DNA of 64,000 nucleotides, taken from Bemisia tabaci (lineage: Eukaryota; Arthropoda; Insecta; Hemiptera; Aleyrodidae). The notes under the pieces were generated by a model, which did no database searches, was not told the DNA's origin, and saw nothing but the letters and a program-made list of their open reading frames with translations. Position numbers and translations under genes: made by a program. Positions 1 through 11,281 of this stretch are shown here, one piece after another. The DNA is taken from positions 16,877,372 through 16,941,371 of the forward strand of contig NC_092797.1 of assembly GCF_918797505.1 (NCBI RefSeq), written 5' to 3'. Within the stretch, counting starts at the first letter, position 1. Every line of letters starts with the position of its first letter.

Positions 1-1224
1 GAAGGAAATGAAAAAAAAGTATGACAAAAAGTCCACAACGTTGCAGAGATACGTGTTTTCGCACTTCGGCCGTCGAAATGAATTTATTCGCGTTGTTTTT
101 CCGCTCAAATTTCCGCTCTAACTTGTATTTTTTTATGATATGTTATAACTACTTCATTTAATACGCAATGCCAAAGAAATATTCCTAGCAGAGCGAAGAA
201 AACTCACACCAATATCGGTGCAGTTCCGTTGACGAGCCATCCCATAATAAAGTAGCAACGTCGCAAACCAAGATACGTGGCTCCGTAGTTTTACCATCGA
301 TAATCATAACTACAATTAATATGGGTCTGCGAATCAATCGTTGAATCGTTATCGACTCATCCTGGTCGATAAATCCCTATCTTAGCAGTGTTACTTATCG
401 ATCAAGGTCGTCGGATAACGCTCCAAGCGAGTCAGAAGCTCCTTGCAAAAAATTGAAAGAGCAACAATACTTTCACTCCCCTGAAATTAAGCCCATTTCA
501 CCGGCTGAAAGGAGCCGAGCATAAACAAAGCGGAGAAAACACCAATTGACGTGAGCTTTCATTCTTTCAGCGGAGTGCGCAAACGACGTCAAGTTAACTG
601 ATAAGACATCGGAACATGACTATTTAATTGCAATCCTCGGAGTAAGTTGTCATTTTGATTCTCCCCGTGCGCTTAGCATAGCGGAAAGTGAACGTCGAGT
701 TCTTCCAAGTTCTAGGACCCTGGGAGAGTGAGCGGGCAAGACCTACTTAAAAAAGGCGTAAACCCCATGAGATATCAATGGCACCTTACGCCTTTCTACA
801 AATTATACCGTCCATTATGCTGCGGGTCAAACGCGTTGACGACGGTGCTAGGACTGGGCATTTTGAGAGCTGGCTCGCTCACATTCACCATGAAGTGCTT
901 AACGTTTGTTTTCAATTACTCGCCCTATGAAACTTGATCCAAAAGTCGAGACTACACTACATTGTATTCATAAGTTTTATCATTAAAGAGTGATGACGAA
1001 ATATCTGGAAAGGCGGGAGTCGATGAAGTTGCTTCCTTTCCGCAATTTCGCGCTGGCCGAAATAGTGCGCTTGCGCAAAAAGTGATGACTTCTTCCTTTC
1101 ATCTCCCTGTTTTTTTAGTCGTCAGGTTTCTTGCTCGACCGGTGAGAAGAAAATTTTTAAAATGGTGGTAAGAGGGGGCTTAATCAATGCCTATTGTACC
1201 ATTCCATGTTGGACGTCGCTCCCC

Positions 1225-1226
<2 letters not shown>
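1..1226. other. Non-coding AT-rich sequence, no gene seen
   Basis: No convincing gene is visible. Short similar motifs near 40-70 and 245-285 (a GCAACGTCGCAAACC-like motif followed by AGATACGTG) recur around 35,340-35,400 and 35,560, so part of this stretch is probably an old dispersed repeat. The only open frame (728-937) has no recognisable protein. Confidence 0.5.

Positions 1227-1272
<46 letters not shown>
1227..1272 (+). repeat. Poly-T tract, 46 nt
   Basis: An uninterrupted run of 46 T residues. It could be the poly(A) tail of a minus-strand retroposon or simple slippage. No clear retroposon body was recognised beside it. Confidence 0.95.
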
Positions 1273-1276
<4 letters not shown>

Positions 1277-1651
1277 AATAATCCGATATCTAACGTGATG
1301 AATTTTTTCCAACCAAGAAAGTGCTTCTTAATCCTCTGCAGTTTCTACACTTGGGCTAAATTTTGAAGAAGATTGGCTCTTTTTTTTTTCACTCAGATCG
1401 TACATGATCCCCCATTTACTTAACTTCCGCATTCCATTAGACGTGTTCTGTCCCAAACGTGTCGATATGAAATGCTTATTTTGGTTGTGAATTTACTTAT
1501 ATTTCGTGATTCCTGTTTATGCTCTTTTTCACGCATAAAATTTTTTTCACTAGAAAAAAGTGCCGTTTGACCTTTTTTTATAAATGGAGGAGTAAAAACA
1601 GTGGCATCGGGAATACGAGACCTCTCCTAGTTACTCTGATTTGTCAAGCTC

Positions 1652-1873
1652 ACTGGAAAAAAACACATTGGATCTAGAGTCCAGACTCTTGAAAACATTG
1701 ACAAGAAAATGGACTGTTGATTCAATCAGATTTAAGCTTAAATCAAAAGGAAATCCGCTCAAATTAAGAGGTTTGGTTCTTGATTTAAGCGTAAATCTGA
1801 TTGAATCAAGAGTATTTTTTCTTGTCGATGATTTTAAAAGTCTGGACTCTAGATCTAATGTTTTTTTTCCAGT
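1652..1873. mobile_element. Fold-back MITE, family A (copy 1)
   Basis: The ends are ACTGGAAAAAAA and its complement TTTTTTTTCCAGT. They are flanked by the 4-bp direct repeat GCTC (1648-1651 and 1874-1877). The element folds twice: an outer stem pairs the CTAGAGTCCAGACTC region with GTCTGGACTCTAG near 1839-1856, and inner stems pair AT-rich segments around GATTCAATCAGATT. Related copies lie at 4626-4814, 13643-13869, 25684-25839 and 34205-34430. Short frames inside it are by-products of the palindrome, not genes. It is non-autonomous, and the superfamily cannot be assigned. Confidence 0.8.
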
Positions 1874-2277
1874 GCTCTGTCAAAGAGTTCGTCGTCAAAC
1901 ATCTCATCTCACATCATAATTTGATCGGAATTGCATTTTCAACAACGGAGGCTCCAGTTTTTCCTTATGTTTCGAGAGACAATGCAACCTCCCAAGGAGA
2001 AGGTCTAGACGCCAGGCCGCGCCTTTTTCCGTGGAAACTCGCGCCCACCTGCATGAAAGTTGACCCGCGAGGAATGCGCGCTTATCCTCTCCATCTTTTC
2101 GCGAGACGCCAATCCTCTCTCTGAGTATTCCGGGAGAGATCCCTCTTTCGACCGTGATAAGGAGCGTATTATGTGTACAGGGTGAATCGACGTGGAGTGT
2201 AGATGATTCAAAAGTAACTATACTGGGTTTAAATAAGACTTGTTTTTCACTGGCGAAATGGTTATTTTCCCTAAAGC

Positions 2278-2685
2278 TAGAGTACCTATATTGAGAGAGT
2301 ATGGCCACTGGGCCCCATGGAGAGGCTTAGGACCCAAAAATGGCGGTGCTTTGTTTTGATTTTTGTGGATGGGAGGGGGGTCATTGCCAACTTTTGACGG
2401 TTATCACCAACTGCACTTGCTGCCAACCTTACTACATTTAGGATCATTTTTCTCAAAAATTGCACACGATTAGCCTTAAAAATATGTAAAGATGTCGCAC
2501 TAGTGCATTTGAGTAAATTTCTCGTTACGATAAGCAAAGAAAACTACATTTTGAGTCATTTTGCAATACATTAATTTATGGCGTCCGCCATTTTTGGGTC
2601 CTAAGGGCTCCATTTAGCCTAAGATGGCTGAGCCAATCAGAGATGGTAACCCCAGTGGCCATACTCTCTCAATATAGGTACTCTA
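2278..2685. mobile_element. hAT-type MITE, family B (copy 1)
   Basis: A 408-bp element with about 35-bp perfect terminal inverted repeats beginning TAGAGTACCTATATTGAGAG. It is flanked by the identical 8-bp duplication CCTAAAGC (2270-2277 and 2686-2693). An 8-bp duplication is characteristic of hAT transposases. No transposase is encoded, so it would depend on a hAT element elsewhere. A second copy with a different 8-bp duplication lies at 47,520-47,904, and degenerate relatives lie at 26,454-26,817, 17,833-17,945 and 48,095-48,180. Confidence 0.9.
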
Positions 2686-3050
2686 CCTAAAGCACTTTCC
2701 CAAAATTTTTGAGTGGAATTCTGTGCCGGAGTCTATATTGTGCTCAAAATCCCGGAGTGATATAAATGCGAAGCGGAATCCATGCTCCTCACAGAGTGAC
2801 TCACACCATTACAGAACAGAATCTACTTCTACTCTATCTCCGAAGTGTCAAACGCTATATGGCGCTAATATCATCTCGTATTCATATCACTCGGAGTATT
2901 TGGACGCTATATAGACTCCGCCACCGAATTTCACCCCTCGATTTTTAACAATACAAGAACGCATTTTGTGTCTTCTCTCTATGCTTCAGTCGTCATGAAA
3001 CACTTCGTACGGAAGAGTCATCGATCGGTGGATTTACGAAACGGGAAAAC

Positions 3051-3214
3051 CAGCGGCGAGGCGTGAATGATCGATTCTCCACATTTCCCTATTTGAAGCT
3101 ATGGTAAAGAATCGATTACGTAGGCGTTCGTTGCGAACACCCTGTTTATCGATATTTTTCCATAGGTTCAAATGGCAGTTCAATCGATATATCGCAAAGC
3201 ACGCCACGCCACCG
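3051..3214. mobile_element. hAT-type MITE, family C (copy 1)
   Basis: A 164-bp palindromic element starting CAGCGGCGAGGCGTGAAT and ending with the imperfect complement GCACGCCACGCCACCG. It is flanked by the 8-bp duplication GGGAAAAC (3043-3050 and 3215-3222). The interior pairs two ATCGAT-containing segments around GAACACCCTG. It is related to the better-preserved copy at 41,317-41,497. Confidence 0.85.
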
Positions 3215-3259
3215 GGGAAAACAATGGAACTTCGTTGGAGTGCGGTTAAGCCAGGCAAC

Positions 3260-4049
3260 CGCACAGTGGAACGAGTCTGTGGAAGAAGTCGGACGTGAAA
3301 TTTTTTTACAAAAATCGTAAAATTTTACGTTCATCTCGTCACAATTTTAATTTTAAGGGGTAATTTTTACAGAAAATCTCACGAGAAAACCGATGAAACT
3401 ACTTTTAAAACGTCAAAATTTAATATTCATGAAAACATGAGCTTTTAAAGTTTTTAAATCATTGTGGAAGAAGTCGGACATGAAATTTTTTACAAAAATC
3501 GTAAAATTTTACGTTCATCTCGTCACAATTTTAATTTTAAGGCGTGATTTTTACAGAAAATCTCACGAGAAAACCGATGAAACTACTTCAAAAACGTCAA
3601 AATTTCATATTCATGAAGATATGCGCTGTTAAAGTTTTTAAATCATCGTAGAAGAAGTCGGACATGAATTTTTTTTACAAAAATCGTAAAATTTTACGTT
3701 CATCTCGTCACAATTTTAATTTGAAGGGGTGATTTTACAGAAAATTTCCCGAAAAACCCGATGAGACTACTTTTAAAACGTCAAAATTTAATATTCATGA
3801 AAACATGAGCTTTTAAAGTTTTTAAATCATTGTGGAAGAAGTCGGACATGAAATTTTTTACAAAAATCGTCAAATTTTACGTTCATCTCGTCACAATTTT
3901 AATTTTAAGGAGTGATTTTTACAGAAAATCTCACGAGAAAACCGATGAAACTACTTCAAAAACGTCAAAATTTCATATTCATGCAGATTTACGCTTTTAA
4001 AGTTTTTAAATCATGTGCGACCTCTGTCATCGACTCGATCCACTGTGCG
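3260..4049. mobile_element. TIR element carrying an internal satellite-like array
   Basis: The ends CCGCACAGTGGAACGAGTC and GACTCGATCCACTGTGCGG form a 19-bp inverted repeat with two mismatches. Nearly all of the interior is the 184-bp tandem array at 3279-4014. Relatives occur at 47,319-48,272 (interrupted by a hAT MITE) and as a half copy at 61,850-62,055. No clean target duplication was found and no protein is encoded. Confidence 0.65.
3279..4014 (+). repeat. Tandem repeat, 184 bp x 4
   Basis: Four units begin with GTGGAAGAAGTCGGAC-like sequence at 3279, 3463, 3647 and 3831, spaced exactly 184 bp apart. Units 1 and 3, and units 2 and 4, share some substitutions, which hints at duplication of a two-unit block. 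AT-rich. Confidence 0.95.
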
Positions 4050-4625
4050 GCGGTGGAAAGGGAAATCGGCAATTAAGAGTAACTAAAACATGCAGTATAA
4101 TGCTGAGCAAGCGTCCGAGTTGAGGCTAATGAACGACAAGCCTCACTCGCGCTTCTGCCTCTCGTCCCTTTAGTGCTAAAACCACGTAACTCCAATCGAA
4201 AGCCTCATGCAGATACGCGGTTTTTGAGGTTAAACGGGATGGGAGCTCTCCTCACCAGTGACTCATCCGCTCATCCGTGGGAATCGCGCGTCTTCGTGTT
4301 GTCGTCGTCCGGCGTCCGCCTCACGTGATTCGGTCGATGTTAAAGCCCAATAAGTCTGTTTTCTGATGAGCTTTGGCTTGCATAGCAATGCGTTTAATTT
4401 AGGGCTCATGATATACTGGACATGATCGGTTTTGAAATCGGTGAGGCGGCTACACGAGAGCAATTTTAGGTTTCCTCGAAAATTCGGACTGTGCTCACTC
4501 ACCGGGATCCTAGTCTAATAAATTCGCAAAGAGGAGGGGGAGGTTGCTTGTAACGAGTTAAATGTCGAAGATTTGTAAGGACTTGGAACTTAAGTACTGT
4601 TTACAGCCCGTGGGAAAATTCTCGC

Positions 4626-4814
4626 TTGGATTCAGAGTCTAAACTCGTGAAAAATTTGATGTGAAAAAATATTCTTGATTTAATTGGATTTTTGCTTGAA
4701 TCAAAAAAAAAATCCGCTTAAATTAAGAGGTTTGACTCTCGATTCAAGCAAAAATCCGATTGAATCAGGAGTATTGTTTTTTTGTCCAATTTTTTCGGAC
4801 TGGACTCTGGACCC
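4626..4814. mobile_element. Fold-back MITE, family A (degenerate copy)
   Basis: The left arm has TTGGATTCAGAGTCTAAACTC and the right arm GGACTGGACTCTGGACCC. Between them lie inner arms containing TTTTTGCTTGAATC and GATTCAAGCAAAAATCC. The layout matches the 1652-1873 copy, but both ends are eroded. Confidence 0.65.
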
Positions 4815-6188
4815 AGGAGACTTTTTCCACTGAGGGTTACAAGTTCTTGGAAAGTCAAGGAAAACCTGGAAAAGACAAGGGATTGCGCTACAGAATCTTG
4901 AACTTTCCTCCTTCATGCAGCCAAGACATTGTATTTTTTTTTAATTTCAAGAGATTCTACTCACCCAATTTTTCTTGAAAATAATTTTTCTGAGAAAGAA
5001 TGAGAAAAAAGCATTGAAAAGTCGGGGGAAATCACAGAATTGTATGTTAAACACCCTGGAAAGTTTAAAGAATTTGAAAATCCGAAAAAACTATTAACTC
5101 TGTTTTAGAAACTTTCAACTCTCTGAATAGAAGCAGCAGAATTTTAGAAATACGTAGAGAATGCAGGTCATTATTCACAGTGTCATTTCCCCTGTAATTT
5201 TTAGGGTAGGCCAAGCAACATCCTTCGTGCATCGATAGTTATCTATTCGGGGATTTGTGTGTCCACTCCTCTACACTCTTGCTTCGCAGCAAATTAAGGA
5301 AACTAACCGAATATGTTTGTGGTAGCTCGGTATTTTGTTGAAGTCGCGTGCTTGTTCCCACCTAAATAACTACGAGGGTCAATAAGGTGATGATGACCAA
5401 TGGTTGTTTGCGATATCGCACTTCTCGCTGTAGTTTTTTAAGCATTGCTAAGTCAAAGAACCGAATCTTTGTTTAGTTTTTTTGGCATGCTTTGACGACC
5501 GAAGGAATGAGGCTCCCGTCGTGTATGAATTCACCGAAGACCTTGAGGACCTTTGTGAAGGAAGAGCAATGATGATTGTTCCCCTGCGAAAATAATCATG
5601 AATACAGATCGGTCGCTAATGAATGTGGTCATTTGGAATTTTTTCGAGCACCTGGGGTGCGATTCTTCGCTTTACTTGAACCGATTGCGACTGGTTGAAT
5701 GGTTGGGCAAGGTCGCGGAGAAGACATATACTTACTCTGAGGAGATAGCTCAGAAGAGAAAACTTCGCACAGAGTTTACAATGTCTTGCAAGACGAATGT
5801 AAACTATTTTGGTGCGCAGTTTTTTTTAAAGAAAAAGTTCAATTTGAAATTATTTTCGAAAGAAACCTACATTCCTCAACCCTTACATGGATCGAACGTA
5901 CCTTGTGGACCCCTTCTTATTCCTATTTTTATGATTTTGGGCTGACTGTAGAGTCGTTACTCCATCCCAATCATATTTTTAACTTCCAGTTTTTTCCCCG
6001 ATCAATCACGTGCTTTAATCTGAAGCGTTCTTTTGTAAACTGGGTTAACTTGTTACACCTTTTGAATCTCATAGTACTCACTGGGTGGAATAAAGAGTTT
6101 GAAAACTGAACTGTCGAGTAGTTTTCGATGGTTCAAAATTTATTTTGCAACTCTTTGGGATTAACGAAAAGTTTGGACTTTCAGCCTC
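4815..6188. other. Non-coding sequence, no gene seen
   Basis: 4840-5080 contains dispersed AAAGTCAAGGAAAACCTGG-like motifs also seen at 22,610 and 29,810, so it is probably repeat-derived. Frames at 5598-6109 have no recognisable domain and no splice context. Confidence 0.45.
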
Positions 6189-6357
6189 TTGAAAACATAG
6201 GCGGATCCAGATCCCTCGAACGGGGGGTGTAAGGGGGGTCCGTGGGCCGCCTCCAGAATTGTTTTTGAATTTTTGAGGCATTTAAATGCAGTTTAAGCCA
6301 ATCTCGTCATTATTAACTGCCCAATGTAAGTGTCTTTCCCTCTACTTTCCTCCGTTC

Positions 6358-6451
6358 CTTCTTTTTTTATTCCTTCTCTTTATCTTCCTCCTTTTCTCGG
6401 CCGAAATGGGGGGAAGGGGGCGCACGCCCCCTACACCCTCCCCTTGGATCT
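6358..6451 (+). repeat. 94-bp direct repeat, left copy
   Basis: A pyrimidine-rich stretch followed by a GGCCGAAATGGGGGGAAGGG motif. It matches 6951-7044 over 94 bp with about two differences. The pair brackets the LINE fragment and is best read as an unusually long target-site duplication. Confidence 0.85.
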
Positions 6452-6468
6452 ATATATATATAGTCGCT

Positions 6469-6939
6469 TTATAACGCACTCTGGCGTTCTACGACACCCA
6501 AACGCCACATATGCCTGTCTTCCCAGAGGTTATCGGGCACCTGACACCGCAACATCTCTTCGTCAACGCCCTGCCGCCAACCCTTTACGGGACGTCCCCG
6601 TCGCCTCTTCCCAGGTGGAACCCAATCCAAAACTTGTTTGGGCAACCTCTCCTCCGACATTCTTTGCACATGCCCATACCAGCATAGCTGCCTGGACATG
6701 ACGTCGTGCACGATATCTTTCTCAACCTTCATCACCTGGCGAATTCTCTCATTGCGGACACGGTCCCGTCTCGAAATGCCGACAGATCGCCGCCAAAAAT
6801 CCATTTCAGTTGCCCTCAACATTTCTTGCGTTCTTTTCGTCAAAGGCCACACTTCACTACCATAGAGCACGATACTTTTAACGATGGAGTCATATATCCG
6901 GTGCTTGTTTGCCTTTGAGATGCTCTGATCCCAGAGCAT
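6469..6939 (-). pseudogene. LINE reverse-transcriptase C-terminal fragment
   Basis: A 156-codon minus-strand frame ending at its own stop (TAA, 6469-6471). The protein has the signature of the C-terminal tail of a non-LTR retrotransposon polyprotein, after the reverse-transcriptase domain: LYGSEVWPLT, then a MDFWRRSVGISRRDR segment, YGHVQRM, and an RRRGRPVKGW segment before the end. The catalytic palms and the endonuclease are absent, so it is a 5'-truncated, non-functional insertion. The TATATATATA run just beyond the stop (6452-6461) fits a simple-repeat tail. The apparent Met start lies in an 18-bp hairpin at the 5' junction (6911-6950), so it is not a native start. The class is RTE/Jockey-like, with the exact clade unknown. 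Confidence 0.85.
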
Positions 6940-6950
6940 CTCAAAGGCAG
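6910..6950. repeat. Perfect hairpin at the LINE 5' junction
   Basis: TGCCTTTGAGATGCTCTG is followed by a 4-nt ATCC spacer and the exact complement. It sits where the LINE fragment meets the right-hand 94-bp repeat and may reflect template switching or a short inversion during insertion. Confidence 0.9.
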
Positions 6951-7044
6951 CTTCTTTTTTTATTCCTTCTCTTTATCTTCCTCCTTTTCTCGGCCGAAAT
7001 GGGGGGAAGGGGGCGGACGCCCCCCACACCCTCCCCTTGGATCT
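6951..7044 (+). repeat. 94-bp direct repeat, right copy
   Basis: Partner of 6358-6451. A diverged relative of this pyrimidine-rich, GGATCT-ending sequence is also found at 49,261-49,372. Confidence 0.85.
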
Positions 7045-7636
7045 GCCTATTGAAAAATCTGAATAGTATTGGATTTAAGTAGTATTCTAACTGCTAACCA
7101 CTGAGTATTCAGCACCATTCGACATTTTTAGCCCCTTCTCCTTCTGTTTCTAGTTGTCTCTTGGTTTGAGACCAGTTGTAGGCGTCTCACTTTAATTTAG
7201 ACCGCGGAATTTTTTTTTGGTGGCAAGCTTTTGGATATCAACAGCCGACTTAAGTGGTGCACCGGGTACGAATCCAGTTCATTAATCATCGGTCTAGCGA
7301 AGTGAATGGAAACGATAATTAGGTCCACGCGGCTGATAAAAGTTCAGCTCGGGAGTTGGAGCTGGGTTTGGATCCCCGACGGTGGCAACCCGCAACAACC
7401 ACGCATTGCGTCATCCCGTCGCGTCCGTCGCGTCGATTGCAAATACGAAGGGTTCGACAACTTATCATTGGATCGCGTGGTTCTCACAATTAACCGCTTC
7501 ACGTGGTCGAGTCTGCGAGACCGGAGACCGGGGGCACGCTTCGGCTTCGACAACGATCGTCGCTGCCCGGCTTTCTCAATAGTTAATTGTTTAAGTTTTG
7601 TTTTGATTGCTGTCGCGTTCAGCGGCGGCGTCAGCA

Positions 7637-7888
7637 TTGCCGTGCTATTAGGAAGAACGCCGCATGAACCATCGAGAGTTGCTAAATTTCCTTCGATAAA
7701 ATGTTTATTTTTGAGAAAAATTATGAATAGTTTTCCTTGATATTTTCAGAAGTCTTCGATCAAATTACGAACAAAATTATCTGAGAAATTGGTAGACAAA
7801 TATTTAAAAATGTATCTAAAAATTAGTGATTTGCCAGGGGAAAGGCAACGCATGAAGGTTCATACGGCGTTTTTCCGTAGCACGGCAG
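7637..7888. mobile_element. Palindromic MITE, family D (near-complete)
   Basis: The left end reads TTGCCGTGCTA and then GGAAGAACGCCGCATGAACC. The right end is the complement of TGCCGTGCTACGGAAAAACG. The arms also pair a GTTGC..AAATTTCC block. No coding capacity. Other copies are at 28,442-28,944 and 41,808-43,442, with single arms at 20,859, 21,809, 44,619 and 50,250. Confidence 0.75.
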
Positions 7889-9490
7889 AGCACCTCACAA
7901 CTTTTTCGCTCCGTTGACTTTTGTCCCAGAAACGCGAGTTCTTTGTTTGCGTTCGGTAGATGATGATTAAGGCATTCTCTGTAGAAACGACGTATGAAAT
8001 CAGTTAGCAGTTCAGATTGTGCAATTTTGTGCTGAATTTGCGACGAAAGGGTGCGAAAGGTCCTACTAAAATTTTTACCCCCTTAATCTAACTTATTTTT
8101 ATTAAGTATTCAATGTAACGCAGTAGTATTTGGATTGGACGTTTTGCCATTAACTATATGCAAAATTGATCAATATAAGTAGCTCTGCAAAGCGTATATC
8201 ATGTTTTTGAAACTATCAGCATGCCTGGAAAATTTTATTCAAAGAAGCCTCCGTTCTTTGTGATATTGCCACTAACCAACCAAAAGAGTATCAATTTTTC
8301 ACAATTAAAGTATTTATTGTGTCTGAAATTCAGCAAAGTGGGGTGGGTAAACAAGGATAGAACACAATCCAAGGTCGAGTTAATGTGAATTTCTTGTCCT
8401 TTTTCGAAAATTCTGTCTCAAAAATTCAATATTCCATGACTTAACCTTCTTTTTCAGACAGTCAGTCCATGCAGTCTCCGTGAGTTTTTAAGGATATCTA
8501 TCTATATTATACAGCTACAAGCAAAATCTTGGAAGCACTATTTCTGACGAACTGCCGGACCAATAAGGATGATATTTACATGTATGTCATCTGTAGTAGA
8601 TGTAGATGTGCAAAAAATTATGAAACCCCGAACCTTTAATGCTGTAGAGCTTTTAAAGCTCATGTCACTTAAGTCCAATGTTAATAGCGTGAGAGATATG
8701 TCGTTTCCGCTAGAAAAGTCAAGGTGTGGGATTCTATGTGAGTGACTCGAATAAACAATAAAACAATGGAAAAGCTCGTGAAGGGCTCCTCATTCGAAGA
8801 GTTGAGGAACGGTGCATCGCTCAGGGTTCAAGGCTCAAGGTCCAAGGTATAAGGTTTTTACTCAATTTTTCCTGCATTCTTCCGGCTTCGATTTGTGGTA
8901 TTGGTCAATTTACTTGATTGCTGAATTTCTATTGGCGCGTATACGTAGTATACCGCCTTTGCGATCGTTTCGAACCCTGCTCGATACAATAACCGAGTCC
9001 CTTAGTTCCTTACCGAAAAGTGACTACCGCGAACTTCTCAGATTTTCCAAAGCGTGTAAAAAGTTTATTTATCCGTCAATAATTATGATTTAAAGTTGTT
9101 TCTCATTCTGGGGGTCTCTAGTTTATGTGCAGTGAATACCAAGAGTCTACGTTACTTGGTTTTTTTAAAAAAAGCCTAAGAATGCGACGCGCTGATTTAA
9201 AATATGCATATATAAGCAGAATCAAGCGAACTGATTCGAGGATGGTTGAGCAGGTCGGCACTCTCGGAATGAGAATTTAACTCCTCCGTTTTGTTCAAAA
9301 CGTTGCTTTGACAGATCTGTAACCTCGGTTATACTTTGCAAAAGTTGGTACCCGTGCTCTGATAGTGCTGTTCATCTGACAACATTGTCAGTGTCAGCTG
9401 ATAAAATGTATATTTTCACATAAGAGGTTAATAAAAGTTTTCAGTCAGTCTTTGACATCTATTAATAATTGTTTTGGTATTTATTTATAA
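7889..9490. other. Non-coding sequence, no gene seen
   Basis: No exon-like frame is visible. Around 8495-8600 a TCTATCTATATTATAC start followed by a stretch near CGAACTGCCGGACCAATAAGG is loosely reminiscent of Helitron 5' ends. No matching 3' hairpin-CTRR end was found, so it is not called. Confidence 0.4.
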
Positions 9491-9552
9491 TTACTACGTA
9501 ATTATATATTTTTCTTAGTTTTTAATAAGAAAAATATATAATTACGTAGTAA
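9491..9552. repeat. Perfect 27-bp hairpin
   Basis: Arms of 27 bp (9491-9517 and 9526-9552) containing TTACTACGTAATTATATA are exact complements around an 8-nt loop (GTTTTTAA). It is AT-rich with no coding role, and could be the remnant of a small palindromic element. Confidence 0.95.
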
Positions 9553-10700
9553 GTAGGTAAGTAAATAGTAGTAGGTTTGTAAATTACGAGGAGAGGCGGG
9601 CATTCTGTTCAGCATATTGATACATAAGTATTTTCATACGTAGAATTTAATTTTCACGTCAGGGAGTCGACATATTTTGATTTTTTCGATTTTATACGGA
9701 AAATTTATGGTTTTTCGTGATTGAAATTACTTACAACTGTTTCATGAAAAATGAATGCACCCAAAATGACTATAGCATTTTGACTTTCACATACGTGCAC
9801 TCACTAAATTGATTGGTAAATTCAAAGAGTGGGTACATCGACCTGGTATATCAAGTTTCTGCGATTTTTTACGGCAAATCGGTAGATTTTCGGGATGTGG
9901 ATTGCTTACTTTCAATTCATGAATGAATAAAGCATGGACATGGTTGAGCTTCTTTGCATGAAAAGACGTTTAAAATAACAAAATCAAGACATATTTAATA
10001 AAATTGCATTTATATCGAGTCAATTTCTTTTCAATAATATAACGGGATTTATAATACCGGTGATTTGGGTATTTTAGCCCCAAAATACCTTTAAATCGAC
10101 TTTATCTTTTAGGAGTTCGACAGAATTTTTCCTTTCTTCGCTTAAATTTTTCCGTAGCACTTTTCTTCAAGAATCTGATAAGATTTTGCTTGAGGCAGAT
10201 CAAAAAACTTAAATTTGTTCGAATAGCTTTCTAGATTCACAATACACGGTCTCGTCAAGGTGCGTCGTTGACCTTGCAGTGTTGGATCGTGAATTCTCTT
10301 GTTGTGCTGCTTGCCTTTTTTGAAATCTCTGTAAATGAAACCTAAAGGGGTTGATATGTGCGAGTTAATGACGCGCCTTATCAACACATTGTGTTGGAGC
10401 TCACTGCTTGTTAATATTTACAGCAGATAAACAGCAGATACAAAGTGAGAAGGCAGGCGCTGCGTCGCGTCGGGACGGACCAAATATTATTAACTCTTAA
10501 CGGTCGAAATCCGATTTTTTTTTAAATTAAATATTTAAAAATAACATAATAAATAGAAATTTCTCCAATAAAATTATGACTGTGAAATTATGTACATCCA
10601 GCTATTCCTCATCATTTACAAATCTGAGTGTTACGTCAAAAATTTTGAAATCGATGCAGCTCGAACACAAAATGGTGTTTTAAAATGGAAGAACATTTTT
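9553..10700. other. Non-coding sequence, no gene seen
   Basis: AT-rich and without recognisable repeats or exons. The 81-codon minus-strand frame at 10,142-10,387 has no recognisable features. Confidence 0.4.
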
Positions 10701-10714
10701 GCCTATGCATATGC

Positions 10715-10805
10715 GTATAGGGCCCGCGAAGCGGGCCTGAGGACGCGAGGCGCCCTCGCGGGGGTTGGGCCGCGTAGCGGTCAGGGGGCAGGGCCCCCTA
10801 GTATG
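10715..10805. other. GC-rich island with nested short hairpins
   Basis: A sharply bounded GC-rich block in AT-rich surroundings. GGCCCGCGAAGCGGGCC, GGCGCCCTCGCGGG and GGGGGCAGGGCCCCC are each self-complementary, and TATGTATATATG follows. It resembles the structured 3' end of a transposable element, but no parent was identified. Confidence 0.5.
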
Positions 10806-11281
10806 TATATATGTGCCATTTGTTTTTTTTTTTCATACTTCGTATTGGCCTCGGAGTGGTTTACTGTACTCCATCAAAAATATTGATCCACTGCTTCAAT
10901 AGTTATTTTACCAAGTAGTTTCAAATGAGACTTCACTTGTCACATCAGTGTTGCAAATGCGGCCCCCCATGCCGACCCCCCTCCTGTCCCCGCCTCTCGT
11001 GAGACGATCAATCAAATTACACGGATTCATTCTCCCTCTTTTATTTCCAAGTCTGACGAAGCGGAGTCTATTTCTCAAAATCAGTACTTCTGCATTTAGG
11101 AGAGGGCGAGGGGGCTTGTTATTTTAATCATGCGTGCTTTGAGCCTTTACGTATTCAGTCGCGCCTGGAAATGACATGACATTAACTACCGCAGCATTGC
11201 GCTCCTTAAGTCCACTGACATCCTAGTTAGCCGCTTGATTCCAGGTTTGCCGGGTCGACTGTTCGTTTGACTGTAATTGTA

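Noticed and set aside
1641..2124. Short proteins across the family A MITE
   Set aside because: The same residues (LDLESRLLKT and similar) recur on both strands at other copies because the element is palindromic.
6469..6939. 156-codon minus-strand frame as a host gene
   Set aside because: The motifs are those of a LINE polyprotein tail, the start lies in a junction hairpin, and direct repeats flank it.
8495..8600. Helitron 5' end
   Set aside because: Only a loose resemblance at the start. No 3' hairpin with CTRR end was found.
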